Shown: positions 17,292-25,305, numbered from the stretch's first letter. The stretch is 35,638 nucleotides of DNA from Bradyrhizobium sp. STM 3809 (GCF_000239795.1 NZ_CAFJ01000002.1:1-35638); one strand, 5' to 3'. Program-made: numbers and translations. The notes: generated from the sequence alone by a model not told the origin.

Positions 17292-17570
17292 ATGTCGAAG
17301 CCGAGCAATCTAAAGATCGGTATCATCTGTTGTGGCCACGTCCTCAGACGAGACAGGCCAATTCTTCTCGTTGCCCGTCACGATGGGGACTGGCAGGTCA
17401 TGTGCGGATCCGGTGATCACCACGACATAAGTGATGGATTTTTCGTCCACCTCGAACACCTGGTTGCGATCGATTCGAGTCTTGCGGAGCTCCTCGATCT
17501 ACCAGACGGATGGGAGGCAGAACGTCCTGCGCCAGCGGAGCCTTGGCGCAGGACTCGTACGCAAATGTGA
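17292..17570 (+). CDS. Small protein of unknown function, low GC
   Basis: A 92-residue protein not assigned with certainty. Its layout (ICCGHVLRRDRPILLVARHD, DGDWQVMCGSGDHHD, VHLEHLVAID, LLDLPDGWEAER) resembles small uncharacterised proteins of the DUF2185/Imm33-like kind; I am not sure of that link. It has a Cys-Cys-Gly-His start motif and a DHHD motif, which could bind metal. A strong AGGAGAG ribosome site precedes the ATG. Bases 17281-17520 are 131/240 = 55% G+C by count, against 70% for 16921-16980 in the neighbouring gene, so its origin may differ. It ends 21 bp from the convergent amidase stop. Confidence 0.75.
   Translation: MSKPSNLKIGIICCGHVLRRDRPILLVARHDGDWQVMCGSGDHHDISDGFFVHLEHLVAIDSSLAELLDLPDGWEAERPAPAEPWRRTRTQM
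17524..17554. other. Perfect 11-bp hairpin at the end of the small unknown gene
   Basis: GTCCTGCGCCA (17524-17534) pairs exactly with TGGCGCAGGAC (17544-17554) around a 9-base loop. It lies inside the last codons of the unknown gene and about 40 bp from the convergent amidase stop. No T-run follows on either strand, so it may protect or end transcripts but is not a standard terminator. Confidence 0.5.
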
Positions 17571-17591
17571 GCTGGTTCAAAGCAGGAAAGA

Positions 17592-19061
17592 TCAGTTCGC
17601 AAACATCGGTGGCGGCACGAAGCCGCCGAATTCGCGCTCGATCAGCTCCGCGAGCTTCAAGGTCGTGCGATCTTCGAGCCAGGGGCCGACGATCTGCACA
17701 CCAACGGGCAGGCCATCGGCCAATCCGAGTGGAATTGCGGTCGCCGGCAGGCCGGGCAGGGTGGCGAGCCCGGGCCAGACCAGTTGATCATTGTAGTCGT
17801 AGTCGACGCCACCGATACGGATACGACGCTGCGTCTGGTCCGGCGAGTGGTCGTGGGGATAGGCCGGCGTTGGCATGACCGGGGCAATCACCGCATCGAA
17901 TCGCTCGAACAGTTCGCGCCATTGCGCAAGCATTGCCGCCCGCGCGCCATGGGCCTGAATCCAGCCGCGATGGCTGAGCGGGATGTTGCGCAGGCGTTCA
18001 GCGGCGAGGCTCGTCGCGTCCTTCGGCAGTTGGGCGGCAGCCTGACTGGCGCCGGCGTAAGCCTCCGGCGGCATGGTGGCGCCAAGAAATCCGAGCAGCA
18101 GTTGCATGTAGATCCGGCTCGAGGCGGCGAGGTTCGGCAGCAGCGGACTCTCGCTGGCGACGCTGGCACCGGCCTTGGCGAGATCGGCGGCGAGGCGCTC
18201 GATCGCGCCGCGCACGGCGGTGTCGGTCGGCAGCAGCGGATCACTCGCGATCACCAGCACGCGAAAATCCTGCAAGCGCCCGTGCCGCGGTTGCGGCAGC
18301 TCGAGCCGATACGCCTTGCCGGCGTCGAGAGGGTCAGGTCCAGCGATGACATCGAGCAGCAGTGCCAGATCGGCGGCGGAGCGGGCCATCGGGCCAACCA
18401 CCGCAAGGTCCGACTCCATCGGCAGCGGCGGGAACGGCGGCGGCGTGTGGCCGCGCAGCGGGACCATGCCGAGCGTCGGCTTGTGCGCGGTGACGCCGCA
18501 ATGGAATGCCGGCACCCGCAGCGAGCCGCCGATGTCCGAGCCGAGCGACAGCGCGCCGTAGCCGGCCGCGAGCGCTGCCGCCGATCCGCCGGAGGAGCCG
18601 CCCGGCGTACGGCCGAGATCATAGGGATTGTTGGTGGTGCCGTAGATCTCGTTGTAGCTCTGCCAGTCGCCGAGCCCGATCGGCACGTTGGTCTTGCCGA
18701 GCACGATGCCGCCGGCGTCCTTGACGCGCGCGACGATCAGCGCATCCTGAGCCGCGATGAAATCCTTCTGCTGGGGAAAGCCCCAGGTGGTCGGCAGCCC
18801 GGCGACGTTGAAGGACTCCTTCACCGTCAGCGGCAGGCCGAGCAGAGGCGCCCGCTCGCCCTGCGCAAGCCGCGCGTCGGCGGCGCGTGCGGCCTGCAAT
18901 GCGCGGTCGAAATCGCGCACGCAGATGGCGTTGATCTTGTCGTCATGCCTGGTGATGCGGTCGATCGCGAGCTGCGTCAGCTCGACGGACGAGATCTCGC
19001 GATGTGCCAGAGCTTTCGCCGTCTCGACGGCGGTTGCGAACGTCCATTGCGATGCTGCCAA
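17592..19061 (-). CDS. Amidase-signature hydrolase (second amidase)
   Basis: A 489-residue amidase-signature enzyme. The triad is Lys81 (PLTVKES), cis-Ser156 in GGSSGGS and nucleophile Ser180 in GSDIGGS. It belongs to a different subgroup from the amidase at 1300 and has no AtzG-like partner beside it. The C-terminal segment FDAVIAPVMPTPAYPHDHSP is typical of bacterial amidases annotated as acting on acyl or aryl amides; the substrate is unknown. The start is TTG (19061-19059), supported by GGGAG seven bases upstream and by alignment of the N-terminal helix. It lies 83 bp after the cytochrome b561 gene on the same strand. Confidence 0.92.
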   Translation of the reverse strand: MAASQWTFATAVETAKALAHREISSVELTQLAIDRITRHDDKINAICVRDFDRALQAARAADARLAQGERAPLLGLPLTVKESFNVAGLPTTWGFPQQKDFIAAQDALIVARVKDAGGIVLGKTNVPIGLGDWQSYNEIYGTTNNPYDLGRTPGGSSGGSAAALAAGYGALSLGSDIGGSLRVPAFHCGVTAHKPTLGMVPLRGHTPPPFPPLPMESDLAVVGPMARSAADLALLLDVIAGPDPLDAGKAYRLELPQPRHGRLQDFRVLVIASDPLLPTDTAVRGAIERLAADLAKAGASVASESPLLPNLAASSRIYMQLLLGFLGATMPPEAYAGASQAAAQLPKDATSLAAERLRNIPLSHRGWIQAHGARAAMLAQWRELFERFDAVIAPVMPTPAYPHDHSPDQTQRRIRIGGVDYDYNDQLVWPGLATLPGLPATAIPLGLADGLPVGVQIVGPWLEDRTTLKLAELIEREFGGFVPPPMFAN

Positions 19062-19144
19062 GGTCCTGCTCCCAGTGCGCGTGGAGGTCGTGTTCTACTC
19101 CAGGCGCGCGGCAGGCGCTTGACCGAAATTGCGAAGACGCGCGG

Positions 19145-19675
19145 TCAGCCCGGCAGCATGCGCTGCATCACGCGGTCGCGATAGACGAAGATGTGCGCCA
19201 GCGCCGCGCCGACATGGACGACGATCAGGATCAGCAGCAGCCATTCGGCCGCCTGGTGCAGCCCGTCGATGGCGCGGTTGCCGGCCGGGTTGCGGGCGGC
19301 GAGCATCGGCAGCTGGAACAGATAGAAATACGACACGCTCCAGCCGCGGAAGGAGGCGAACAGCCAGCCGGTGATGGTCGTGGCCAGCACCATGACATAG
19401 AGCATCCAGTGCACGGCCTCGGAGCTCAGCCGCTGCCACGCTGGCAGCGAGCTTTCGGGCGCGACCGGATGCGTCAGGCGCCAGATGAGGCGCACCACGA
19501 TCAGTGTCAGGATCGTCAGGCCGAACGAGATATGCAGGATCATCGGCGTGCCCGGCGGCGTGTTGGCATGCAGATCCGGCATCAGCCAGCCGATGGGGTA
19601 TTGGATGGCGAGCAGCGCCACCACTAGCCAGTGCAGGATCTTTGCGGGCGTGCCGTAGTGCAGGCGTGGTGTCAT
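19145..19675 (-). CDS. Cytochrome b561-type membrane protein
   Basis: A 176-residue inner-membrane di-haem protein of the bacterial cytochrome b561 family with four hydrophobic helices. Candidate haem-ligand His residues are His15 (KILHWL), His48 (ILHISFG), and those in LHQAAEWLLLILIVVHVGAA near residues 140-157. Such proteins pass electrons between quinone and periplasmic partners; E. coli CybB oxidises superoxide. The start at 19675 is preceded by AAGGA at good spacing; the upstream in-frame extension runs antisense through mbfA and was rejected. It follows mbfA by 80 bp on the same strand and might be read with it, which would make it iron-responsive, but no direct evidence is seen. Confidence 0.88.
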   Translation of the reverse strand: MTPRLHYGTPAKILHWLVVALLAIQYPIGWLMPDLHANTPPGTPMILHISFGLTILTLIVVRLIWRLTHPVAPESSLPAWQRLSSEAVHWMLYVMVLATTITGWLFASFRGWSVSYFYLFQLPMLAARNPAGNRAIDGLHQAAEWLLLILIVVHVGAALAHIFVYRDRVMQRMLPG

Positions 19676-19755
19676 GACGAGCTTTTCCTTGTGGACCCTG
19701 GCGCAATCGGCATCCCCCGCGGGAAGTTCCGAATCGCGCACCCGGCAGGCTGCTA

Positions 19756-20727
19756 TCAGGCGGCGCCGATCAATATCCCCACGCCCAGCACGATGATGCC
19801 CCCGAGAACGATCTGGAACACCGCCTGCAGGAATGGCGTGTCCATGTAGCGCGCGCGGATATAGGCGATCGCCCATAGTTCGAAGAACACGACGAGGCCG
19901 GCGATCGCGGTGGCGATCCAGAACGCGTTGGTCCAGGAATCCGGAACGAGATAGGGCATGGTGTGGCCGAGGCCGCCGAGCGTCGTCATCGCGCCGCACA
20001 CCGCGCCGCGCAACCAGGGCGATCCGCGGCCGGTCAGCGAGCCGTCGTCGGACAGCGCCTCGGCGAAGCCCATGCTGATGCCGGCGCCGATCGAGGCGGC
20101 GAGGCCGACCAGGAAGGTCTGGAAGTTCTGATGCGTGGCAAAGGCGGCGGCGAACAGCGGGGCCAGGGTCGAGACCGAGCCGTCCATCAGGCCGGCGAGG
20201 CCGGGCTGAACGTATTGCAGCACGAATACGCGCCGTCGCGTCTCGTCCTCCTTGTGGCGCACGTCGGGGCTGAGGATCTCGTCGGTCAGTTTGGCCGCGA
20301 CCTGCTCGTGGCCCTTCTCGGCCAGCGCGAGATCGCCCAGCAGCCGGCGCACGCCGACATCCTTGGCCTGCTCGGCGGCCTTGGCGTAGAAGCGCTCGGC
20401 CTCGAACTCCATCGTGCCGACCTCCTTGCGGATGGCGTCGAGCGACAGGTTCTTGGTCAGCCAGATCGGCCGGCGCTGCATGAAGCCCTTGACGTTCTCG
20501 CGCCGGATCGGCGGCAGGTTCTTGCCGAAGCGCTCTTCATACAGTTCGAGCAGCATGTGGCGGTGGCCCTTCTCCTCCTCGGCCATCTGCTCGAACAGTT
20601 TCGCCGAATCCGGATACCGCTCCGCCAGGTCTTCCGCGAAGCTCATGTAGATGCGGCCGTCTTCCTCTTCGGCCGAGATCGCGATCGCCAGGATCTCGCG
20701 CTCGGTGAGGTCGGCGAAATTCTTCAT
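19756..20727 (-). CDS. mbfA: Membrane-bound ferritin / iron exporter MbfA
   Basis: A 323-residue two-domain protein. An N-terminal rubrerythrin/ferritin-like di-iron domain (about 1-160) has Glu20, E52xxH55 (EEKGH) and E137xxH140 (AEKGH), with further Glu in EVGTMEFEAERFY. A C-terminal VIT1/CCC1-type transporter domain (about 170-323) includes VQPGLAGLMDGSVSTLAP and GAGISMGFAEALS. In Bradyrhizobium japonicum and Agrobacterium, MbfA exports iron and protects against iron and peroxide stress, under Irr repression. The upstream region here carries both a promoter and a matching iron control element (separate entries). The start at 20727 has a GGGGA stretch upstream. Length and domain order match the family. 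Confidence 0.95.
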   Translation of the reverse strand: MKNFADLTEREILAIAISAEEEDGRIYMSFAEDLAERYPDSAKLFEQMAEEEKGHRHMLLELYEERFGKNLPPIRRENVKGFMQRRPIWLTKNLSLDAIRKEVGTMEFEAERFYAKAAEQAKDVGVRRLLGDLALAEKGHEQVAAKLTDEILSPDVRHKEDETRRRVFVLQYVQPGLAGLMDGSVSTLAPLFAAAFATHQNFQTFLVGLAASIGAGISMGFAEALSDDGSLTGRGSPWLRGAVCGAMTTLGGLGHTMPYLVPDSWTNAFWIATAIAGLVVFFELWAIAYIRARYMDTPFLQAVFQIVLGGIIVLGVGILIGAA

Positions 20728-20766
20728 TCCAAGGTCCCCGGATTTGACGTTCTCAACATTCGACAG

Positions 20767-20783
20767 TTTAGAACGTTTCTAAT
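20767..20783. promoter_or_regulatory. Iron control element (Irr box) upstream of mbfA
   Basis: TTTAGAA-N3-TTCTAAT is a one-mismatch match to the interrupted palindrome known as the rhizobial iron control element bound by Irr. It begins 40 bp upstream of the mbfA start and lies directly downstream of the predicted -10 box, so bound Irr would block transcription when iron is scarce. Confidence 0.8.
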
Positions 20784-20784
20784 C

Positions 20785-20812
20785 TCTATATGGATTGCCG
20801 CAGCGCGGTCAA
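20785..20812 (-). promoter_or_regulatory. Putative sigma-70-type promoter of mbfA
   Basis: On the minus strand TTGACC (20812-20807) and TATAGA (20790-20785) are separated by 16 bases. The Irr box occupies the region just downstream of the -10 and overlaps the expected transcription start. Confidence 0.6.
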
Positions 20813-20928
20813 ACTGCCGCCGCGCCGTGGCCGCGAAACATTTCGTGAGGTCGCATTCAGGCCCCAGTCAGGGAACCCCTGGGCAAATTCACCGTTCGCG
20901 TTTCCGCTTGGCTACCTAAGGAGTTCCA

Positions 20929-21651
20929 ATGACCACCGTCAAATACAGGCTGAACGATCCGAGACTGGCTCCGCGGCGCACCAAGATGGATATTCCGGGC
21001 TGGGCGGGCGAGCGGCAGCCGCGCGCCAATGGCTCGCATGAGCAGGTCTGGCATTGCGTGCCGTTCTCCGAAGGCGCGCAATACGGCATCGAGCTGTTCT
21101 ATCCTTACGACTTCGAGCTGCAGGTCACGACGCGCGACGGCAAGCTCGAGATGTCCGGCGACTGGGGCGAGCCGCCGAGCCCGAGCCTGCAATGGCCGCC
21201 GTTCCGCAATTTCGGTGATGCGTTCTACACCTACCAGATCCTGCTCGATCTGAAGGTGCCCCCGGGCTTCGCGATCCGCACCGAGCCGCATCCGAGATTC
21301 TACACCGATCGCACCGATACCTGCCCGATCGCGGTGCCGGCGCTGATCCGGAATTTCTGGCCGATGCTGTTCTTCTGCGTGTTCAAGGCGCCGGCGGAGG
21401 GACGGACGCACATCTTCCGCCCGGGCGAGCCGTTCGCGCAAGTGATCGTGATTCCCGAGGAGGCCAACTTCACGGTGGAGCCGATGGGCCCGGACGAGGC
21501 CGCGGAGCGCGAGTTGCAGTCGCGCCGCATTCACGCCAGCCGCCCGGTGCTCGCCAAGGAGACCGAATGGGTGTCGAGCACCGACACCGTGTTCGACGGC
21601 ACCTACCGCCATCTGCATCGCGCGGCGAAGGAGAAGGCGCGCAAGTCGTGA
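20929..21651 (+). CDS. Conserved protein of unknown function (possibly DUF6065-like)
   Basis: A 240-residue soluble protein rich in aromatic residues and proline, without signal peptide or membrane helix. The arrangement ELFYPYDFELQVTTRDGKLE, the FRNFGDAFYTYQILLDLKVP region, PPGFAIRTEPHPRF and FRPGEPFAQVIVIPEE recalls DUF6065 proteins, whose function is unknown; this is a weak match from memory. An AAGGAG ribosome site lies six bases before the ATG. It is divergent from mbfA with 201 bp between the starts, and its own promoter could overlap the iron-controlled region. The C-terminus is Lys/Arg-rich (HRAAKEKARKS). Confidence 0.75.
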   Translation: MTTVKYRLNDPRLAPRRTKMDIPGWAGERQPRANGSHEQVWHCVPFSEGAQYGIELFYPYDFELQVTTRDGKLEMSGDWGEPPSPSLQWPPFRNFGDAFYTYQILLDLKVPPGFAIRTEPHPRFYTDRTDTCPIAVPALIRNFWPMLFFCVFKAPAEGRTHIFRPGEPFAQVIVIPEEANFTVEPMGPDEAAERELQSRRIHASRPVLAKETEWVSSTDTVFDGTYRHLHRAAKEKARKS

Positions 21652-21703
21652 GGCTGTTCGGGCAAGCGCATCGGATGTCAGACATCCACGCGTTTCTCTG
21701 CCC

Positions 21704-21822
21704 GTCGTCATGGCCGGGCTTGTCCCGGCCATCCACGTCGCTCCGAGCGTCCTGACCGACATGGATGCCCGAGCCTCCGCCGCGGCTTCGGCCGCGCAGG
21801 CGGGACAAGCCAGCGCATGACG
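21704..21822. repeat. Degenerate intergenic palindromic repeat
   Basis: It begins with the compact hairpin TGGCCGGGCTTGTCCCGGCCA (21711-21731) inside GTCGTCATGG...CCATCCACGTC and ends with GCGGGACAAGCC...GCATGACG, whose arms resemble the first. It lies in the 304-bp gap 21652-21955 between convergent genes. The rest of the gap holds only the terminator at 21901. Confidence 0.55.
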
Positions 21823-21900
21823 GTGTGCAAAATTGACAAGTTCGCTCGTCCCGAGAGCGCCTTGTCTCCGTACCTGATTGCCCTGTCTGTCTTGTGCCCA

Positions 21901-21931
21901 AACGAAAGGCGCCGACCTCGCGGTCGGCGCC
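21901..21931 (-). terminator. Rho-independent terminator of the His-rich gene
   Basis: A perfect 10-bp stem GGCGCCGACC / GGTCGGCGCC (21908-21917 with 21922-21931) with a 4-base loop. On the minus strand it is followed by TTTCGTTT. It begins 25 bp downstream of the stop of the His-rich gene. Confidence 0.8.
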
Positions 21932-21955
21932 TTCGCGGCTTTCACCTCACGACGA

Positions 21956-22339
21956 TCAATAGCGATCGTAGTACCAGTGATGATGGTGATGGTGGTGGTG
22001 ATGATGATAGTACCGGCGCGGCACGACGTAGACGCGCGGGCCGTAACCGTATCCATAGCCATAGCCGCGCCAGTAGCCATGGTGATGGTGGTGATGATGA
22101 TGGTGGTGATGGTGATACCACTGCGCCAGCTGCACCTTCGGCTCAGCCGCCTGAGGTGCCTGCTCGTCGAGCGCCTGCAGCACCTGGGCCGCATTCGGAA
22201 TCGGCTCGAGCAGGTCGGCGTAGGAATTGGCCTTCAGCACGTCGGTCGGCGCCGGAGCCGGAGCCGCTGACGCCTGCGCCGAGCCGAGCGCGCCGACAGC
22301 GGCGACCGCGCCAAGCAAGCCTGCGATCTTCTTATCCAT
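21956..22339 (-). CDS. Exported His-rich protein of unknown function
   Basis: A 127-residue protein with a Sec-type signal peptide (MDKKIAGLLGAVAAVGALGS, probable cleavage near ASA at 24-26). A short spacer contains a helical part (40-60). The tail has 12 consecutive His (76-87), a Gly-Tyr repeat (GYWRGYGYGYGYGP, 88-101), a short basic linker and 10 more His (112-121) before WYYDRY. The His codons alternate CAT and CAC, so the runs are kept by selection rather than by simple slippage. Periplasmic or outer-surface metal binding (Ni, Cu, Zn) is the likely property. The start at 22339 has AGGAGA at good spacing; the 7-residue longer form lacks one. A strong terminator follows. Confidence 0.82.
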   Translation of the reverse strand: MDKKIAGLLGAVAAVGALGSAQASAAPAPAPTDVLKANSYADLLEPIPNAAQVLQALDEQAPQAAEPKVQLAQWYHHHHHHHHHHHHGYWRGYGYGYGYGPRVYVVPRRYYHHHHHHHHHHWYYDRY

Positions 22340-22434
22340 AAATCTTCTCCTGATGCGCATCGCCCGGATGCAAAAACGTCAACCCCGAATGTTCGTTCCT
22401 CGATTCGCCTAATACGTCGGAACGGCGTCCGAAT

Positions 22435-23589
22435 TCAGGCTGTCGATTTGTTCAGGAACGTGAACAGGAGCTCATTGACATGGTCATGTTGCTCCTGCTG
22501 CACCCAATGACCGGCGCGATCGATAAGCTCGCACAGGATCATGTTGGTGCACACTCGGGACTGCATCGCTTCGAACACGCCGGGCCGTTGGTAGATGCCC
22601 CAGTCTTGCAGGCCGGAGATGAATGCAGACGGAACGTCGATGGTGCGATCCGACCAGGTCTGCAATTCCGCGTCGAACAGGCCGGACGTGCCGCAGCGAT
22701 ACCATTGCAGGCCGCCCTGGAATCCATTCCGTTCATATTCGGCAGTGTAGACCGCGAGCTCGCTGTCAGGCAGCCAGCGATTGGCCGCGATCGCCGCCGC
22801 GTCAGGCATGACTTCGGCAACGGTCTCGGCCATCGTCTGATCGAGATCCATCACGTAGTAGGTCGGCAGTTTCGCCAGCTCGGTGGCAGTCCAAGCCTGC
22901 AGCGGATGCGGCTTGTTATCCAGCCAATCCGCGCTCTTGTGGTGATAATAGGCGCGCAGGAACGCATGCAGGCCCTGCGGCGCGCGATGCATGTCGGCGT
23001 TGGCCTCGCGCGTCGAGTAATACCATTGATAGTGCTTGCGCGGCCGTGGCAGCGCGGCGAGCTCGCGATGCACGGGATCATCGGGCGGCGCGAGAGGATG
23101 GTCGGCGATGTCGAACGGCGCCTCTGGTGGCCCCGGAAACGGCGCGCTCATCATCACGACCGACCGAAACACATCGGGGCGAATCAACGCGCACCACGCT
23201 GCGACCGGGCTCCCGAAATCGTGGCCGACGACCGCGGCCACATGACGATGGCCGAAGGCATAGACCACGCCGAGCGCATCGCGCACCAGATTGGTGAAGC
23301 GGAACGGCGCGAGGTCGCCGTCATAGTCGGCGCTCCAGCCGGTGGTGCGGCCATAGCCGCGCTGGTCCGGCGCCAGCACGTGATAACCGGCCGCGGCGAG
23401 CGCCGGCATCACCTTGCGCCAGCTGTAGGCGAGCTCGGGAAAACCGTGCAGCAGCAGCACGCAGGGCCGCCCCGGCGTCTCGAACCCGGCTTCGAGCACA
23501 TGCATCCGCAGGCCATTGATGCCGTCCACGAAGCGCGAGCGGATGGTGGGCGGAAGTGGGAGCGGGGGGAGTGAGGAAGGAGAGGTCAT
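22435..23589 (-). CDS. Alpha/beta hydrolase, epoxide-hydrolase-like
   Basis: A 384-residue alpha/beta-hydrolase-fold enzyme. The oxyanion motif HGFP is at 48-51, the nucleophile is Asp124 in VVGHDFGSP (Asp, as in epoxide hydrolases and haloalkane dehalogenases, not Ser), an acid candidate is in SGLQDWGIYQ, and the catalytic His is in DRAGHWVQQEQ near the C-terminus. Tyr residues in the cap (HYQWYYSTREAN) could activate an epoxide. It would add water to an epoxide or an activated ester. The start at 23589 follows GAGG by 8 bases; a longer in-frame form reads into the upstream palindromic repeat and is rejected. It is the last gene of the minus-strand arm beside the acyl-CoA ligase and thiolase. 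Confidence 0.9.
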   Translation of the reverse strand: MTSPSSLPPLPLPPTIRSRFVDGINGLRMHVLEAGFETPGRPCVLLLHGFPELAYSWRKVMPALAAAGYHVLAPDQRGYGRTTGWSADYDGDLAPFRFTNLVRDALGVVYAFGHRHVAAVVGHDFGSPVAAWCALIRPDVFRSVVMMSAPFPGPPEAPFDIADHPLAPPDDPVHRELAALPRPRKHYQWYYSTREANADMHRAPQGLHAFLRAYYHHKSADWLDNKPHPLQAWTATELAKLPTYYVMDLDQTMAETVAEVMPDAAAIAANRWLPDSELAVYTAEYERNGFQGGLQWYRCGTSGLFDAELQTWSDRTIDVPSAFISGLQDWGIYQRPGVFEAMQSRVCTNMILCELIDRAGHWVQQEQHDHVNELLFTFLNKSTA

Positions 23590-23605
23590 TGCGGTCCTCA
23601 TCAGT

Positions 23606-23726
23606 GTCGTCCCGGCGAACGCCGGGACCCATAACCACAGGATCACGCGGTAAGGCGTGCTGCCAGCTCCAGCCTTCGCAAAACTCAAGACGGTGGCTAT
23701 GGGTCCCGGCTCAAGGCCGGGACGAC
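23606..23726. repeat. Intergenic palindromic repeat, GTCGTCCCGG family
   Basis: The left arm GTCGTCCCGGCGAACGCCGG plus GACCCATAACCACAG faces the right arm CTATGGGTCCCGG...CCGGGACGAC. It sits between the acyl-CoA ligase stop and the epoxide-hydrolase-like start, and could separate the two reading units. Confidence 0.8.
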
Positions 23727-23739
23727 AGCCTGACTGGGG

Positions 23740-25275
23740 CTACGCCGCGCCCTTCTTCGGCCAGTAGCGCTCGCGCAGATGGCGCTTGACCAGCTTGCCC
23801 GTCGGGGTGCGCGGCAGCTCGGGCTCGAAGTCGATCGAGCGCGGGCATTTCAGCGGCGACAGGTGCTTGCGGCAGAACAGGATCAGCTGCTCCTCGAGCG
23901 CCTTGCCGGCGCGCGCCATGTCGTGCGGCTGCACGACGGCCTTGACCTCCTCGCCCATCTCCTCGTTCGGCACGCCGAACACCGCGACATCGGCGACATC
24001 CGGATGGGTGATGAGGACGTCCTCGGTCTCCTGCGGATAGATGTTCACGCCGCCGGAGATGATCATGTAGGACTTGCGATCGGTGAGATAGAGGAAGCCG
24101 TCGGCGTCGAGATAGCCGACATCGCCGAGCGTCGACCAGCCCTTGTCGTTGTAGGCGCGCTTCGTCTTCTCTGGATCATTGTGATAGGAGAACACCGGCG
24201 CGTCGGCGAAATACACCGTGCCGATCTCGCCGGTTGGTACCTCCCGGTCGTCCTCGCCGAGGATCTTGATCTTGCCGACGACCGCGCGGCCGACGCTGCC
24301 GCGATGCTCCAGCCACTGCTTCGAGGTGCAGACCGTGACGCCATTGCCTTCCGAGCCGGCGTAGTACTCGATCAGGATCGGTCCCCACCACTCGATCATC
24401 CTGGCCTTGACGTCGACCGGGCAGGGCGCCGCCGCATGGATCGCGCCCTTCAGGGTCGAGACATCGTAGCGCTGGCGGACGTCGTCAGGCAGCTTGAGCA
24501 TGCGCACGAACATCGTCGGCACCAGCTGCGACTGGGTGACCTTGTATTTCTCGACGAGCTTGAGGAACTCCTCGGCATCGAAATGCTCCATGATGATCGA
24601 GGTGCCGCCGAGCACGATCGCCATCATGTTGAAGCGCAAGGGAGCGGCGTGATAGAGCGGCGCCGGCGAGAGATAGATGCTCTCGGCATTCATGCCGCAC
24701 ATGTCGGCGCAGAGCACCCGCAGGAATGGGTTCGGCGCATCGATCGGATTGCCTTCGAAATCCTTCTTGATGCCCTTCGGCCGTCCGGTCGTGCCCGAGG
24801 AATAGAGCATGTCGTAGCCGGCGACCTGATCGGCGATCGGCGTCTTGGGCTGCGCGCCGGCCTCCTTGTCCCAGGAGCGGAAGCCCGGCTCGGGCTCGTC
24901 GACCATGAAGAACAGCGGGCCTTCCTTCGTCACGAGGTCGCGCACCTGCTCGGCGCATTTCGGCGAGGTGATGAAGACCTTGGCGCCGCAATCCCGGATG
25001 ATGTAGGCGATCTCGTCCTTGGTGAGGTAGCGGCTGATCGCGGTGTAGTAGAGGCCTGAGCGCTGCGCGGCCCAGGCGATCTCCATGAAGGCCAGCCGGT
25101 TCTCCATCAGAAAGGCGATGTGATCTCCGGCCTTGAGCCCGAGCGCGCGAAACAGCTGGGCGCCCTGGTTGGAGAGCTCGTCGAGCTCGCGATAGGTGAT
25201 GGCCTTGCCGGTGCCGGCCATCTGATAGGCGATCTTGTCCGGATGGCTCTGGGCATAAATGGAGGGGTGGGTCAT
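23740..25275 (-). CDS. Acyl-CoA synthetase (AMP-forming)
   Basis: A 511-residue adenylate-forming enzyme that activates a carboxylic acid with ATP and CoA. Motifs: P-loop YSSGTTGRPKGI (158-169), YYAGSEGNG (A5-type), STLGDVGYLDADGFLYLTDR (A7-A8), and SGGVNIYPQE followed by the catalytic C-terminal Lys494 in PTGKLVKR. The A5 motif YAGSEG and the 510-residue size match FadD-like enzymes often acting on aromatic, cyclic or medium-chain acids. It is cytoplasmic. Its thiolase neighbour lies upstream on the same strand with a palindromic repeat between. A second, unrelated-type ligase is encoded at 29266, so the pathway may need two activation steps or two substrates. Confidence 0.93.
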   Translation of the reverse strand: MTHPSIYAQSHPDKIAYQMAGTGKAITYRELDELSNQGAQLFRALGLKAGDHIAFLMENRLAFMEIAWAAQRSGLYYTAISRYLTKDEIAYIIRDCGAKVFITSPKCAEQVRDLVTKEGPLFFMVDEPEPGFRSWDKEAGAQPKTPIADQVAGYDMLYSSGTTGRPKGIKKDFEGNPIDAPNPFLRVLCADMCGMNAESIYLSPAPLYHAAPLRFNMMAIVLGGTSIIMEHFDAEEFLKLVEKYKVTQSQLVPTMFVRMLKLPDDVRQRYDVSTLKGAIHAAAPCPVDVKARMIEWWGPILIEYYAGSEGNGVTVCTSKQWLEHRGSVGRAVVGKIKILGEDDREVPTGEIGTVYFADAPVFSYHNDPEKTKRAYNDKGWSTLGDVGYLDADGFLYLTDRKSYMIISGGVNIYPQETEDVLITHPDVADVAVFGVPNEEMGEEVKAVVQPHDMARAGKALEEQLILFCRKHLSPLKCPRSIDFEPELPRTPTGKLVKRHLRERYWPKKGAA

Positions 25276-25305
25276 GATGGGCTCACCGCTAAATCAGGAA
25301 AAGGT

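Noticed and set aside
21960..22140. CAT/CAC-rich tract considered as a simple-sequence or CRISPR-like repeat
   Set aside because: It is the His-run coding part of the 21956-22339 gene; codons are mixed and there are no spaced identical units.
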